From the NCBI RefSeq assembly GCF_029945885.1, contig NZ_JAQSDK010000004.1, positions 1-64,000 on the forward strand: a stretch of DNA of 64,000 nt, in the 5' to 3' direction. Positions 55,201 through 63,451 of the stretch are shown in pieces. The notes under the pieces were generated by a model. It worked only from the letters and a program-made list of their open reading frames with translations. It was not told the origin of the DNA and made no database searches. The translations under genes were made by a program, and so were the position numbers. The stretch is from Brevundimonas sp. (GTDB lineage: Bacteria > Pseudomonadota > Alphaproteobacteria > Caulobacterales > Caulobacteraceae). The first letter of the stretch is position 1; every line of letters starts with the position of its first letter.

Positions 55201-57071
55201 TGCTGCTGTCGAAGGCCACCCGGATTCTGGCGGCCTTCGACCATCGCGACATCTTCATCGACCCCAATCCCGACCCGGCCAGCTCCTGGGTCGAACGCAA
55301 GCGGATGTTCAAACTGCCGCGTTCGTCCTGGCAGGACTACGACCGGACGAAGATTTCGGCCGGCGGCGGCGTCTTCTCGCGCGCGGCCAAATCGATCGAA
55401 CTGTCACCGGAAATCCGGGCCGCCCTCGATATCGAGGAGACGGTGATGGATCCGGCCTCGCTGATGAAGGCCATCCTCCGGGCCCCGGCCGAACTGCTCT
55501 ATCTCGGCGGCATCGGCACCTATGTGAAGGCCCCGAACGAGACCGACGTCCAGGTCGGCGACAAGGCCAATGACGCCATCCGCGTCGACGCCGGCGACCT
55601 TCGGGTCAAGGTGGTCGGCGAGGGTGCCAATCTCGGCCTGACCCAGGCGGGGCGGATCGCCTTCGCTCGCGACGGTGGGCGGATCAATACCGACGCGATC
55701 GACAACTCCGCCGGCGTCGACTCCTCCGACCATGAGGTCAATATCAAGATTCTGACCGGGGCGGCGATCGCCTCGGGAACCCTGAAGGCCGGGGATCGCA
55801 ATGCCCTGCTGGCCTCGATGACCGATGAGGTCGGCCTCAAGGTGCTGGCGCACAACTACGACCAGACCCTGGCCATCACCCTGCAGCAGGCCGAGGGCAG
55901 CGGCGCGCTCGACGCCCAGCAGCGGTTCATGATCGGCCTGGGGGCGGCGGGCAAGCTGGATCGCGCGGTCGAGGGCCTGCCCGACGACCTGCGCCTGTCC
56001 GAGATGAAGGCCTCGGGCCAGGCCCTGACCCGGCCGGAGCTGGCGGTGTTGACCGCCTATTCCAAGATCGAGCTGTTCGACGATATCGTCGCCTCCACGG
56101 CCCCCGAGGACCCCTTCTTCGAAGAAACCCTCGTCCGCTATTTCCCCGGGCCGCTGGCGAAATTCGAAGCCGAGATGAAGCGCCACCGCCTGCATCGCGA
56201 GATCGTGGCCACCGTGTTGTCGAACGAGATCGTCAACATGGCCGGGCCGACCTTCCCGGAGCGGCTCAGACTCAGCGCCGAGTGCGACACCACCGCCCTC
56301 GTCATCGCCTTTGAGGCGGCCCGGCGGGTGTTCCGCCTCGATGAGGCCTGGGACGCGGTTTCGGGGCTGGACCTGAAGATTCCCGCCGAGGCCCAGACCG
56401 TCCTCTATCGCGAAATCTCGACCGTGCTGCGTCGCCAGACCTTCTGGCTGGCGCGCCGTGCGGCCCGGGCCGGGGCGACGGTCGACGGCCTGATCGCGGC
56501 CTATCGTCCGGCGGCCGATGCCCTCCGGGCCCGGGGCGGGGCGGTTCTGTCGCATTTCGAACAGGACCGGCTGGACAAGCGGGTACAGACCTTCATTGCC
56601 CTCGGGGCTCCGGTCAAGATGGCCAAGGCCGTCGCGCTTCTGCGTCCGCTCGTGGCCACTTCTGACATCGGCGATCTGGCGCGCGAGGCCAGCTGGCCCG
56701 AGCCGGAAATGGCGCGGCTGTATCACCAGGTCGGGGCGGCCTTCGATTTCGACCGGTTGCGCGCTGCCGCCGGAGCCGTGCCGTCAGCCGACCATTTCGA
56801 TCGTCTCGCCGTCCGCCGCCTGATCGAGGACCTGATGTCCGAACAGATGGTCCTGACCCGCGCAGTGGCCCGATCGGCCGACAAGTCGGTGGGCGAGAGC
56901 GAGGCCACCGCCGAGCGGGCGGTCGACGCCTGGATCGGACCCCGCCTCAGGATCGTCGAGGGGGTTCGCGCCTCGGTCGACGAGATCGAGGCCTCGGGAT
57001 CGGGCTGGACCTTCGCCAAATTGACCATCGCCAACGGGGCCATTCGCGAGGTCGCAGCCTCGGCGACCTGA
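52203..57071 (+). CDS. gdhZ: NAD-specific glutamate dehydrogenase, large (GDH-180 type)
   Basis: This 1,622-residue enzyme deaminates glutamate to 2-oxoglutarate with NAD+. An N-terminal ACT-like regulatory half (about 1-700) precedes the catalytic half. Its catalytic-lysine region starts near 817 ([20 protein letters not shown], then [12 protein letters not shown]), with [16 protein letters not shown] and the nucleotide-binding [19 protein letters not shown]. The C-terminal about 400 residues are helical. In Caulobacter the orthologue GdhZ also binds FtsZ and controls division. That link is by homology. Confidence 0.96.
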   Translation: [1622 protein letters not shown]

Positions 57072-57075
57072 AACC

Positions 57076-57107
57076 GGACCGGCCCCGGCACCTGCCGGGG
57101 CCGGTCC
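57076..57107 (+). terminator. 15-bp perfect hairpin after gdhZ
   Basis: GGACCGGCCCCGGCA pairs with TGCCGGGGCCGGTCC across two bases (effectively a small CC-centred loop). It starts 5 bases after the gdhZ stop and has no T-run. It could be a Rho-linked or attenuating structure that lowers expression of the following stress-protein gene. Confidence 0.55.
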
Positions 57108-57164
57108 ATGTCGGATCTTCGGCCGCAGCGGTCGGACCCCCGACGGTGTCCGAAAGGAGTGCCC

Positions 57165-57632
57165 GTGCCTCGTAAATTCCTGGTCGTCGTCGACGACAGT
57201 CCGGAGTTCGACGCCGCCCTGCGCTATGCGGCGCGTCGGGCCCGCTCGACCGGCGGACGGGTCGCCCTGCTGCGCGTCCTGCCCTCGGGCTCGGACGCCC
57301 ACTGGTCGGGTGTGCGCGATGAGATCCAGCGGGAACTCCGGGCCGAGGCCGAGGCCCTGCTTAATCGTCTGGGCGAGGAGGCCGCAGAACGCTCCGGGGC
57401 CCAGCCCCTGTTCCTGATCGAGGAGGGTGAGGCCCAGGACGCCATCCACAAGGTCGTTCGGGATGATCCCGAGATCAAGATCCTGGTCCTCGCGGCCGGT
57501 TCCGGTGCCCGTGGACCCGGCCCGCTGGTCACGGCCGTGCTGAAACAGGGCGGTGCCTACGGTGGACGCAAACTGCCCGTGACCATCGTTCCCGGTGAAC
57601 TGTCCGAGACGGACCTCGAAGACCTGGCCTGA
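57165..57632 (+). CDS. Universal stress protein
   Basis: The 155-residue UspA-fold protein has FLVVVDDSPEFDAALRYAARRA at the N terminus, EGEAQDAIHKVVRDDPEIKILVLAAG in the middle, and TAVLKQGGAYGGRKLPVTIVPG at the C terminus. The ATP-binding G-2x-G-9x-G(S/T) motif is only partly recognisable. GTG 57165 was selected because AAGGAG lies six bases before it; an upstream in-frame ATG inside the gdh hairpin region is less likely. Confidence 0.87.
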   Translation: MPRKFLVVVDDSPEFDAALRYAARRARSTGGRVALLRVLPSGSDAHWSGVRDEIQRELRAEAEALLNRLGEEAAERSGAQPLFLIEEGEAQDAIHKVVRDDPEIKILVLAAGSGARGPGPLVTAVLKQGGAYGGRKLPVTIVPGELSETDLEDLA

Positions 57633-57679
57633 CGCCTGCCGGGCTTGAAACCGGCGCAGTGCGGGCGCATCTGAGGTCC

Positions 57680-58237
57680 ATGTTCATCCAGACCGAACCG
57701 ACGCCGAATCCCAATGTCCTGAAATTCCTGCCCGGTCGCGATGTCGCCACGGCCGGGTCGCGCGAGTTTCTGTCCGCCGATGCGGCGGCCGATTCCCCCC
57801 TGGCCGAAGCCCTGTTCCGGCTCGAGGGGGTGACGGGCGTCTTTTTTGCGACGGACCATGTCTCGGTGACGCGGAGCCCGGATGTCGACTGGACCAGCCT
57901 GAAGGCCCCCGTTCTGGCCGCGATCATGGATCATTTCGTTTCCGGTGCCCCCCTGATGCGCGGCGAGACCCCGGATGCCGACGGGCACGCCGAGGATGAC
58001 AGCGAAGTCGTGGCCGAGATCAAGGCCCTGCTGGACAGCCGGGTGCGTCCGGCGGTCGCCCAGGACGGGGGCGACATCCTGTTTGATGCCTTCGACCCGG
58101 AAAGCGGCGTCCTGTCCCTGCGGATGCGCGGGGCCTGCGCCGGTTGTCCGTCATCCTCGGCCACGCTCAAGGCCGGGGTCGAGCAGATGATGAAACACTA
58201 TGTTCCGGAAGTGACCCGGGTCGAACAGGTTCTCTAG
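57680..58237 (+). CDS. Nfu-type Fe-S cluster carrier protein
   Basis: The 185-residue protein has the Nfu N-terminal domain (FIQTEPTPNPNVLKFLPG, VTGVFFATDHVSVT) and a C-terminal NifU domain with the cluster-binding Cys pair C153-x2-C156 (GACAGCPSS) near DGGDI. Nfu proteins pass [4Fe-4S] clusters to target enzymes. ATG 57680 gives the normal start. A near-palindromic element lies after the stop, before the XRE gene. Confidence 0.92.
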   Translation: MFIQTEPTPNPNVLKFLPGRDVATAGSREFLSADAAADSPLAEALFRLEGVTGVFFATDHVSVTRSPDVDWTSLKAPVLAAIMDHFVSGAPLMRGETPDADGHAEDDSEVVAEIKALLDSRVRPAVAQDGGDILFDAFDPESGVLSLRMRGACAGCPSSSATLKAGVEQMMKHYVPEVTRVEQVL

Positions 58238-58257
58238 CGACCGATATTCACGCGGTG

Positions 58258-58274
58258 ATGAAACGTTTTCGTCC
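58258..58274. promoter_or_regulatory. Putative operator, copy 1 (XRE pair)
   Basis: ATGAAACGTTTTCGTCC contains the palindrome AAACGTTT and lies about 40 bases before the first XRE gene. The same 17-mer with two changes (ATGAAACAGTTTCGTCC) lies before the second XRE gene. Confidence 0.6.
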
Positions 58275-58309
58275 TCGCCACGCCGCGGAGACGATGCCAT
58301 GTTTGTGCC

Positions 58310-58900
58310 ATGCCGCGTTTTGAACCTGATCCTGCCGTTCGCCGCCTGGGCGAAGCCCTCGCCACCCTTCGGCGCGACCGCGGCCTGAGCCAGGCCGAGG
58401 CCGGGGCCCGTATGGGTATGACCAGCCAGGGCTGGGGTCTCTATGAGGCCGGCCGCCGGCCCGGGCTGTTCCGCCCGGATGTCCAGCGCCGGCTGACGTC
58501 GGCCCTCGACGCCACGGTTGAGGATCTTGAACGGCAGAACCTGATTCAGCCGGAGCCGGACCTGACCCCCGCCGGACTTGAGTCCCGGACGCGGGCGTTC
58601 CGCGGTCTGGTTGACGACGAGACCGTCGCCCTGCCCCGGTTGCAGCTGTCCAATGACGATCTCAGGCCCTGGGCAGCCTCCGGCGTGGTGCTGGTGTATG
58701 AGCCGGGCCGCTGGCCGCGCCGTGATCAGGGCTGTGTCATTCACATGGCCAACGGCGAGGCCCGGATCCGCCTCTATGACCGGGCCGACGCCGAGGCCCT
58801 TGTCGTTCACGGCGGCCCGGCCGGTCTTGCGGTCGAGGAGCGGATCCCCCGGTCGGCGATCCGCGAGGTCGCCGCGGTTGTGGCCCGGCTGGAACGTTAA
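58310..58900 (+). CDS. XRE-family regulator with a C-terminal S24-like region
   Basis: The 196-residue protein has an N-terminal helix-turn-helix (about 10-60; LSQAEAGARMGMTSQGWGLYEAGRRPG). It is followed by a C-terminal domain whose DDLRPWAASGVVLVYEPGRWPR segment resembles the S24/LexA-like peptidase fold, but no Ser-Lys catalytic pair is obvious. Phage-repressor-like autoregulation is plausible. It follows the Nfu-type gene by 72 bases and precedes a second XRE gene. Confidence 0.78.
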   Translation: MPRFEPDPAVRRLGEALATLRRDRGLSQAEAGARMGMTSQGWGLYEAGRRPGLFRPDVQRRLTSALDATVEDLERQNLIQPEPDLTPAGLESRTRAFRGLVDDETVALPRLQLSNDDLRPWAASGVVLVYEPGRWPRRDQGCVIHMANGEARIRLYDRADAEALVVHGGPAGLAVEERIPRSAIREVAAVVARLER

Positions 58901-58933
58901 ATGAAACATAAATGTTGCCCCGTGCTCGGTTTC

Positions 58934-58950
58934 ATGAAACAGTTTCGTCC
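58934..58950. promoter_or_regulatory. Putative operator, copy 2 (XRE pair)
   Basis: ATGAAACAGTTTCGTCC contains GAAAC-A-GTTTC, a perfect inverted repeat, and lies 24 bases before the second XRE gene. A shorter ATGAAACA also occurs at 58901-58908. It matches operator copy 1 at 15 of 17 positions. Confidence 0.62.
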
Positions 58951-58973
58951 GGTTCAGCCAGGGGAATCGGCGG

Positions 58974-59366
58974 ATGGGCGTCAGGTCCGGAAACAGTGTG
59001 GATGCCTATGTCGGGGCGCGCATCAGTCTGAGACGTTCGGCGCTGGGCCTGTCGCAGACGGCCCTGGCCGGCGAACTGGGCATCAGCTTCCAGCAGGTTC
59101 AGAAATACGAAACCGGGGCCAACCGGATCTCGGCCTCGCGCCTGCACCGGATCGCCGGCGTTCTCGGCACCTCGGTCGGGGCCCTGTTTCCGCCCGTCGA
59201 CGGTCGCGACGAGGCCCCGGACACGCCCGACTGGCTGGACCGGGCGCAGCAGCTTCAGGCCTCAAGCGAGGGCCGGGTGCTGGTCACGGCCTTTCCGCGG
59301 ATCGAGGATGTTCGGCTGCGACGGGCGGTTGCCCGGGTGGTGGCGGCGCTGGCGCGTCGCGGCTGA
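58974..59366 (+). CDS. XRE-family transcriptional regulator
   Basis: The 130-residue protein has the common alphaproteobacterial XRE domain (residues about 15-75; LRRSALGLSQTALAGELGISF, QQVQKYETGANRISASRLHR). A helical C terminus includes VRLRRAVARVVAALARR. Relatives include cell-cycle and stress-related small XRE regulators. It is unlike the upstream XRE protein beyond the HTH. GGGGAA lies seven bases before ATG 58974. Confidence 0.85.
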   Translation: MGVRSGNSVDAYVGARISLRRSALGLSQTALAGELGISFQQVQKYETGANRISASRLHRIAGVLGTSVGALFPPVDGRDEAPDTPDWLDRAQQLQASSEGRVLVTAFPRIEDVRLRRAVARVVAALARRG

Positions 59367-59388
59367 TCGCCGGTCACGGGATACGGCC

Positions 59389-60072
59389 ATGAAATTGCTG
59401 GTCATCGATACAGCCCTGTCGCTGTGTACCGCGGCCGTGTTCGAGAACGGGACAGCCCTGGCCGTCCGGTCGGAGACCATGGTCAAGGGCCACCAGGAAC
59501 GGCTGGCCGGCTTTGTCCGGGAGGCGATGGCCGAGGCAGGCATCGGCTTTGATGCTCTCGACCGGATCGGCGTCACCACCGGGCCGGGCTCCTTCACCGG
59601 CCTGCGCGTGGGCCTGGCCTTTGCCCAGGGGTTCGGCGCGGCCCTTGACCGGCCGGTGGTCGGCGTCTCGACCCTCGACGCCCTGGCGGCCTCGCTCCTC
59701 GGGGGGCTGCCGTCGTCCGGGTCCGTTGCGGCCCTGATCGATGCCCGCCGCGGCCAGGTCTATGCCCGGTTCTGGCGCGACGGTATCGCCGAAGGACCGG
59801 CCGAGGCCCTGTCGCTGGACGCCGCCGCGGCCCGGGTCGCGGCCCTCGGACCGGAACCCACCCTGGTCGGGTCGGGCGCGGCTCTGCTGGCGCAGGCCTG
59901 TTCCACCGCCCGGATCGTCGATCTGACGGGCCCGGTGCCCGCGGCCCTGGCTCGGCTGGTGGCCGCTGCCGATCCGCGTCTGGCCCCGCCGGAACCGCAG
60001 TATCTGCGCGCCCCGGACGCCACGCCCCCGACCCGTATGCCCGGCCAGCCCCGGGTTCCGGTCCTGTCGTGA
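59389..60072 (+). CDS. tsaB: tRNA threonylcarbamoyladenosine synthesis protein TsaB
   Basis: This partner of TsaD and TsaE is needed for t6A37 in tRNAs. The 227-residue ASKHA-fold protein has LLVIDTALSLCTAAVFENG, GVTTGPGSFTGLRVGLAFAQG (phosphate loop-like) and VGVSTLDALA. ATG 59389 is 22 bases after the XRE gene. The stop overlaps rimI (GTGA). The C terminus ends in PQYLRAPDA. Confidence 0.92.
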   Translation: MKLLVIDTALSLCTAAVFENGTALAVRSETMVKGHQERLAGFVREAMAEAGIGFDALDRIGVTTGPGSFTGLRVGLAFAQGFGAALDRPVVGVSTLDALAASLLGGLPSSGSVAALIDARRGQVYARFWRDGIAEGPAEALSLDAAAARVAALGPEPTLVGSGAALLAQACSTARIVDLTGPVPAALARLVAAADPRLAPPEPQYLRAPDATPPTRMPGQPRVPVLS

Positions 60073-60509
60073 GCGAAACGACCGTCGATCCTGCGGCGCT
60101 GGCGGCCCTGCACGCGACCGGTTTCGAGCGGGGGTGGAGCGCGACGGCCCTGGCCGACCTGCTGGATCAGCCGGGAGTGATGGTGATGACCGCGCCGGAC
60201 GGCTTCATCCTGATCCGGGTCGTGGCGGACGAGGCCGAGATCCTCACCCTGGCGGTTCATCCTCAGGCCCGCGGGCAGGGGCAGGGGGCCCGGCTGACGT
60301 GCCAGGCCGCCGCGGCCGCCGCCGCGGCCGGAGCCCGACGTCTGTTCCTGGAGGTGGCCGAGGACAATACGGCGGCCCGGGCCCTGTACCGTCGGACCGG
60401 GTTTGAGGCGGTCGGCAGACGGCCGCGCTACTATGCCCGGGCCGGGGCCGCCCCGGTCGATGCCCTGCTTCTGAGCCTGAACTTGCCGGCACCGCTTCCC
60501 ATAGGGTGA
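60069..60509 (+). CDS. rimI: Ribosomal-protein-alanine acetyltransferase RimI-like GNAT
   Basis: The 146-residue GNAT has the acetyl-CoA-binding LTLAVHPQARGQGQGARL and the C-terminal LFLEVAEDNTAARALYRRTGFEAVGRRPRYY pattern of RimI, which acetylates S18 in E. coli. It lies between tsaB and fur with a GTG start at 60069 overlapping tsaB, the usual order in alphaproteobacteria. Confidence 0.9.
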   Translation: MSETTVDPAALAALHATGFERGWSATALADLLDQPGVMVMTAPDGFILIRVVADEAEILTLAVHPQARGQGQGARLTCQAAAAAAAAGARRLFLEVAEDNTAARALYRRTGFEAVGRRPRYYARAGAAPVDALLLSLNLPAPLPIG

Positions 60510-60532
60510 TCGGCTGCCTATCCTCTCCGCCC

Positions 60533-61000
60533 ATGGACCGGATCGAGAAACTCTGCGCCGACCGCGGCATGCGCATGACCGAGCAACGGCGCGTTATCGC
60601 GCGGGTGCTGTCAAACGCCGACGATCACCCCGACGTGGAAGAACTGTATCGCCGCGCCTCGGCGATCGATCCGCACATATCGATCGCCACCGTCTATCGC
60701 ACGGTCCGTTTGTTCGAAGAGGCCGGGGTCGTTGAAAAGCACGATTTCGGCGACGGCCGCTCACGCTATGAGGAAGCCGGCGACGATCACCACGATCATC
60801 TGATCGACGCCAAGACGGGTGAGGTCATCGAATTCTTCGACGCCGAGATCGAGCGTCTGAAGACCGAGATCGCCGAACGGCTCGGGTTCAAGCTGATCGG
60901 TCACAAGCTGGAACTGTACGGCACGCCGATCGAGGGGGCCGAACCGTCCAAGCGCGAGGGCCTTATCTTCAACCGGCAGGCGCACCGTCAGGACAGCTGA
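60533..61000 (+). CDS. fur: Fur-family metalloregulator
   Basis: The 155-residue protein has a winged helix ([38 protein letters not shown]) and a metal-binding dimer domain with [13 protein letters not shown] and DDHHDHLID. The C-terminal Cys-x2-Cys zinc pair is missing, as in many alphaproteobacterial Fur proteins. Whether it senses iron or manganese (Mur) is not resolved by sequence. ATG 60533 was chosen over GTG 60506. It precedes miaB, as often seen in this class. Confidence 0.88.
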   Translation: MDRIEKLCADRGMRMTEQRRVIARVLSNADDHPDVEELYRRASAIDPHISIATVYRTVRLFEEAGVVEKHDFGDGRSRYEEAGDDHHDHLIDAKTGEVIEFFDAEIERLKTEIAERLGFKLIGHKLELYGTPIEGAEPSKREGLIFNRQAHRQDS

Positions 61001-61049
61001 CGGGGCCGGTTGCCTTGTGAAGGCCGGGTTGGAAGATCATAAGCCGCAC

Positions 61050-62471
61050 ATGACCGAGATCCTCGCTTCGCCCGCTGTCGACGGTGGCGACGCCCTGCGC
61101 CCCGTGACGGGTCCGCGGCGTCTGTTCATCAAGACCTACGGTTGCCAGATGAACGTCTACGATTCCGAACGGATGGCCGATGTGCTGCGTCCGCTCGGCT
61201 ATGAGACGACTGACACCGCCGAGGGCGCGGACTTCGTCATCCTCAACACCTGCCATATCCGCGAACGGGCCGCCGAGAAGGTCTATTCCGAGCTCGGCAA
61301 GCTGAGGGAGATGAAGCAGGATCGCGCCGCCGCCGGGCGGGGGGCCATGACCATCGCCGTCGCCGGCTGCGTCGCCCAGGCCGAGGGCGAGGAGATCATG
61401 CGCCGCCAGCCTGCCGTCGACCTGGTGGTCGGGCCACAGGCCTATCACCAGCTGCCGGAACTGCTGACCCGCACCGCCCGGGCCCGGGGCGAGCGGATCG
61501 GGGCCGATTTCGCGCCCAACGCCAAATTCGACGCCATGACGTCCGAGCGGATCGGTCCGCGCGGGGTCACCGGCCCGACAGCCTTCCTGACCGTGCAGGA
61601 AGGCTGCGACAAATTCTGCACCTTCTGTGTCGTGCCCTATACGCGCGGCGCGGAATGGTCGCGGCCGGTGGCCGACATCCTGACCGAGGCCCGGGCCCTG
61701 GCCGAGCGGGGCGTGCGCGAGATCACCCTGCTGGGCCAGAACGTCAATGCCTACAACGGCGCGGGCGCGGATGGTGCGCCCTCGACCCTGGCCCGTCTGG
61801 CCCATGCCCTGGCGGAAATCCCCGGTCTGGACCGGCTGCGCTATACGACCAGCCACCCCAATGACATGAGCGCCGACCTGATCGCCGCCCATGGCGAGCT
61901 CGACGTCCTGATGCCCTATCTGCACCTGCCGGTGCAGTCCGGCTCGGACCGGATCCTGCGGCTGATGAACCGCAAGCACGGACCGAAGACCTATCTCGAC
62001 GTCATTGACCGCATCCGCGCGGTCCGGCCCGACATCGCCATTTCCGGCGACTTCATCGTCGGCTTCCCCGGCGAAACCGACCGGGATTTCGAGGACACCC
62101 TGACCCTGGTGCGGCAGGTCAACTATGCCTCGGCCTTCTCCTTCATGTATTCGCCGCGCCCGGGCACGCCGGCCGCCGCCATGGCCGCCCAGGTGCCGGA
62201 CGCGGTCGCCCGCGAGCGACTGCATGCGCTGCAGGCCCTGCTGTTCGAACAGCAGACGGCCTTCAACGCGGCCCAGGCGGGCAAGACCCTGCCGGTCCTG
62301 TTCGAGCGCAAGGGGCGTAATCCGGGCCAGGCCATCGGCCGGTCCCCCTATCTTCAGTCGGTGCACGTCGACAACGGGGAGCATCTGCTCGGCCAGATCG
62401 TTGCCGTCCAGATCGAGAGCGGCCAGCAGAACAGTCTGGCGGGTCGCATTATCCAGCAGAAGGCGGCCTGA
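61050..62471 (+). CDS. miaB: tRNA-2-methylthio-N6-dimethylallyladenosine synthase MiaB
   Basis: This radical-SAM methylthiotransferase modifies A37 of tRNAs. It has an N-terminal auxiliary cluster domain (C32 in KTYGCQMN, C68 in NTCHIRE, C107 in AGCVAQ), the radical-SAM motif C186-x3-C190-x2-C193 ([10 protein letters not shown]), and a C-terminal TRAM domain ([10 protein letters not shown]). ATG 61050 is preceded by GGAAG; a GTG at 61017 in the same frame is an alternative. Length is 473 aa. Confidence 0.95.
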   Translation: MTEILASPAVDGGDALRPVTGPRRLFIKTYGCQMNVYDSERMADVLRPLGYETTDTAEGADFVILNTCHIRERAAEKVYSELGKLREMKQDRAAAGRGAMTIAVAGCVAQAEGEEIMRRQPAVDLVVGPQAYHQLPELLTRTARARGERIGADFAPNAKFDAMTSERIGPRGVTGPTAFLTVQEGCDKFCTFCVVPYTRGAEWSRPVADILTEARALAERGVREITLLGQNVNAYNGAGADGAPSTLARLAHALAEIPGLDRLRYTTSHPNDMSADLIAAHGELDVLMPYLHLPVQSGSDRILRLMNRKHGPKTYLDVIDRIRAVRPDIAISGDFIVGFPGETDRDFEDTLTLVRQVNYASAFSFMYSPRPGTPAAAMAAQVPDAVARERLHALQALLFEQQTAFNAAQAGKTLPVLFERKGRNPGQAIGRSPYLQSVHVDNGEHLLGQIVAVQIESGQQNSLAGRIIQQKAA

Positions 62472-63451
62472 TGGCGCGTGAGTCCGAGTTCCTGACCCTT
62501 GATGACCGGGCCCTGCGGGCCGTGATCGGTCCCAACAGCCGCCATGTCGCCCTCATCGAGGATGCCTTCAAGGTGCTGGTCGAGGCCCCCGGCGGCGGGG
62601 TGTCGATCAACGGCTCGGCCCGCGACCGGGCCAATGCCCGGCAGGTGATCGAATCCCTGGCCAAGCGCGCCGACAAGGGGGCCGAGGTGACCGAGGCCGA
62701 TGTGCGCGCCATCATGGGCACGATCCGTGGTGGCGGCGTCAACGCCGACCCCATGGCCCTGCCGGTCGGCAAGCGCGGGGCCATCGTGCCCAAGACCAAT
62801 GCCCAGGCCCGCTATCTGGAGATTCTGGCCCGCTGCGAGCTGAGCTTCGGCGTCGGCCCGGCCGGGACCGGCAAGACCTTCCTCGCCGCCGCCTACGGGG
62901 CCTCCCTGCTGCGGCGCGGTCAGGTCGATCGTCTGGTCATCACCCGGCCCGCGGTCGAGGCCGGCGAGAAGCTGGGTTTCCTGCCCGGCGACCTGAACGA
63001 GAAGGTCGATCCCTATCTGGCTCCGATCTGGGAAGCCCTGAATGACATTCTCGGCCCCGAGGACGTGCAGCGTCGTCGCGACAAGGGCGAGATCGAGGCG
63101 GCCCCGATCGCCTTCATGCGCGGCCGCACCCTCAGCCACGCCTTCGTCATCGTTGACGAGGCCCAGAACACCTCGCGGCTGCAGATGAAGATGGTGCTGA
63201 CCCGTCTGGGGGAGGGGGCCCGGATGGTGGTCACCGGCGACCCCAGTCAGATCGACCTGCTGAACCCCCGCGATTCCGGCCTGGCCCATGCCCTGCGCAT
63301 CCTGCGCGATGTGAAGGGGGTCGGGGTGCTGGAATTCGAGGCCCAGGACGTGGTTCGTCACGCCATGGTCGAACGGATCGTGCGCGCCTATGACGCCGAT
63401 GCCGCCCAGGATCGGCCCCGGCCGGATCTTGAGGAGCGGGCGGCCCGATGA
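62471..63451 (+). CDS. PhoH-family ATPase (YbeZ)
   Basis: The 326-residue protein has an N-terminal KH-like region and a P-loop ATPase domain with GPAGTGKTFLAAAYG (G129-T136), TRPAVEAGEKLGFLPGDL and Walker B FVIVDEAQNTS, followed by VVTGDPSQIDL. YbeZ partners with the endoribonuclease YbeY in rRNA maturation. The ATG is joined to the miaB stop (TGATG), and the next gene is ybeY. Confidence 0.94.
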   Translation: MARESEFLTLDDRALRAVIGPNSRHVALIEDAFKVLVEAPGGGVSINGSARDRANARQVIESLAKRADKGAEVTEADVRAIMGTIRGGGVNADPMALPVGKRGAIVPKTNAQARYLEILARCELSFGVGPAGTGKTFLAAAYGASLLRRGQVDRLVITRPAVEAGEKLGFLPGDLNEKVDPYLAPIWEALNDILGPEDVQRRRDKGEIEAAPIAFMRGRTLSHAFVIVDEAQNTSRLQMKMVLTRLGEGARMVVTGDPSQIDLLNPRDSGLAHALRILRDVKGVGVLEFEAQDVVRHAMVERIVRAYDADAAQDRPRPDLEERAAR

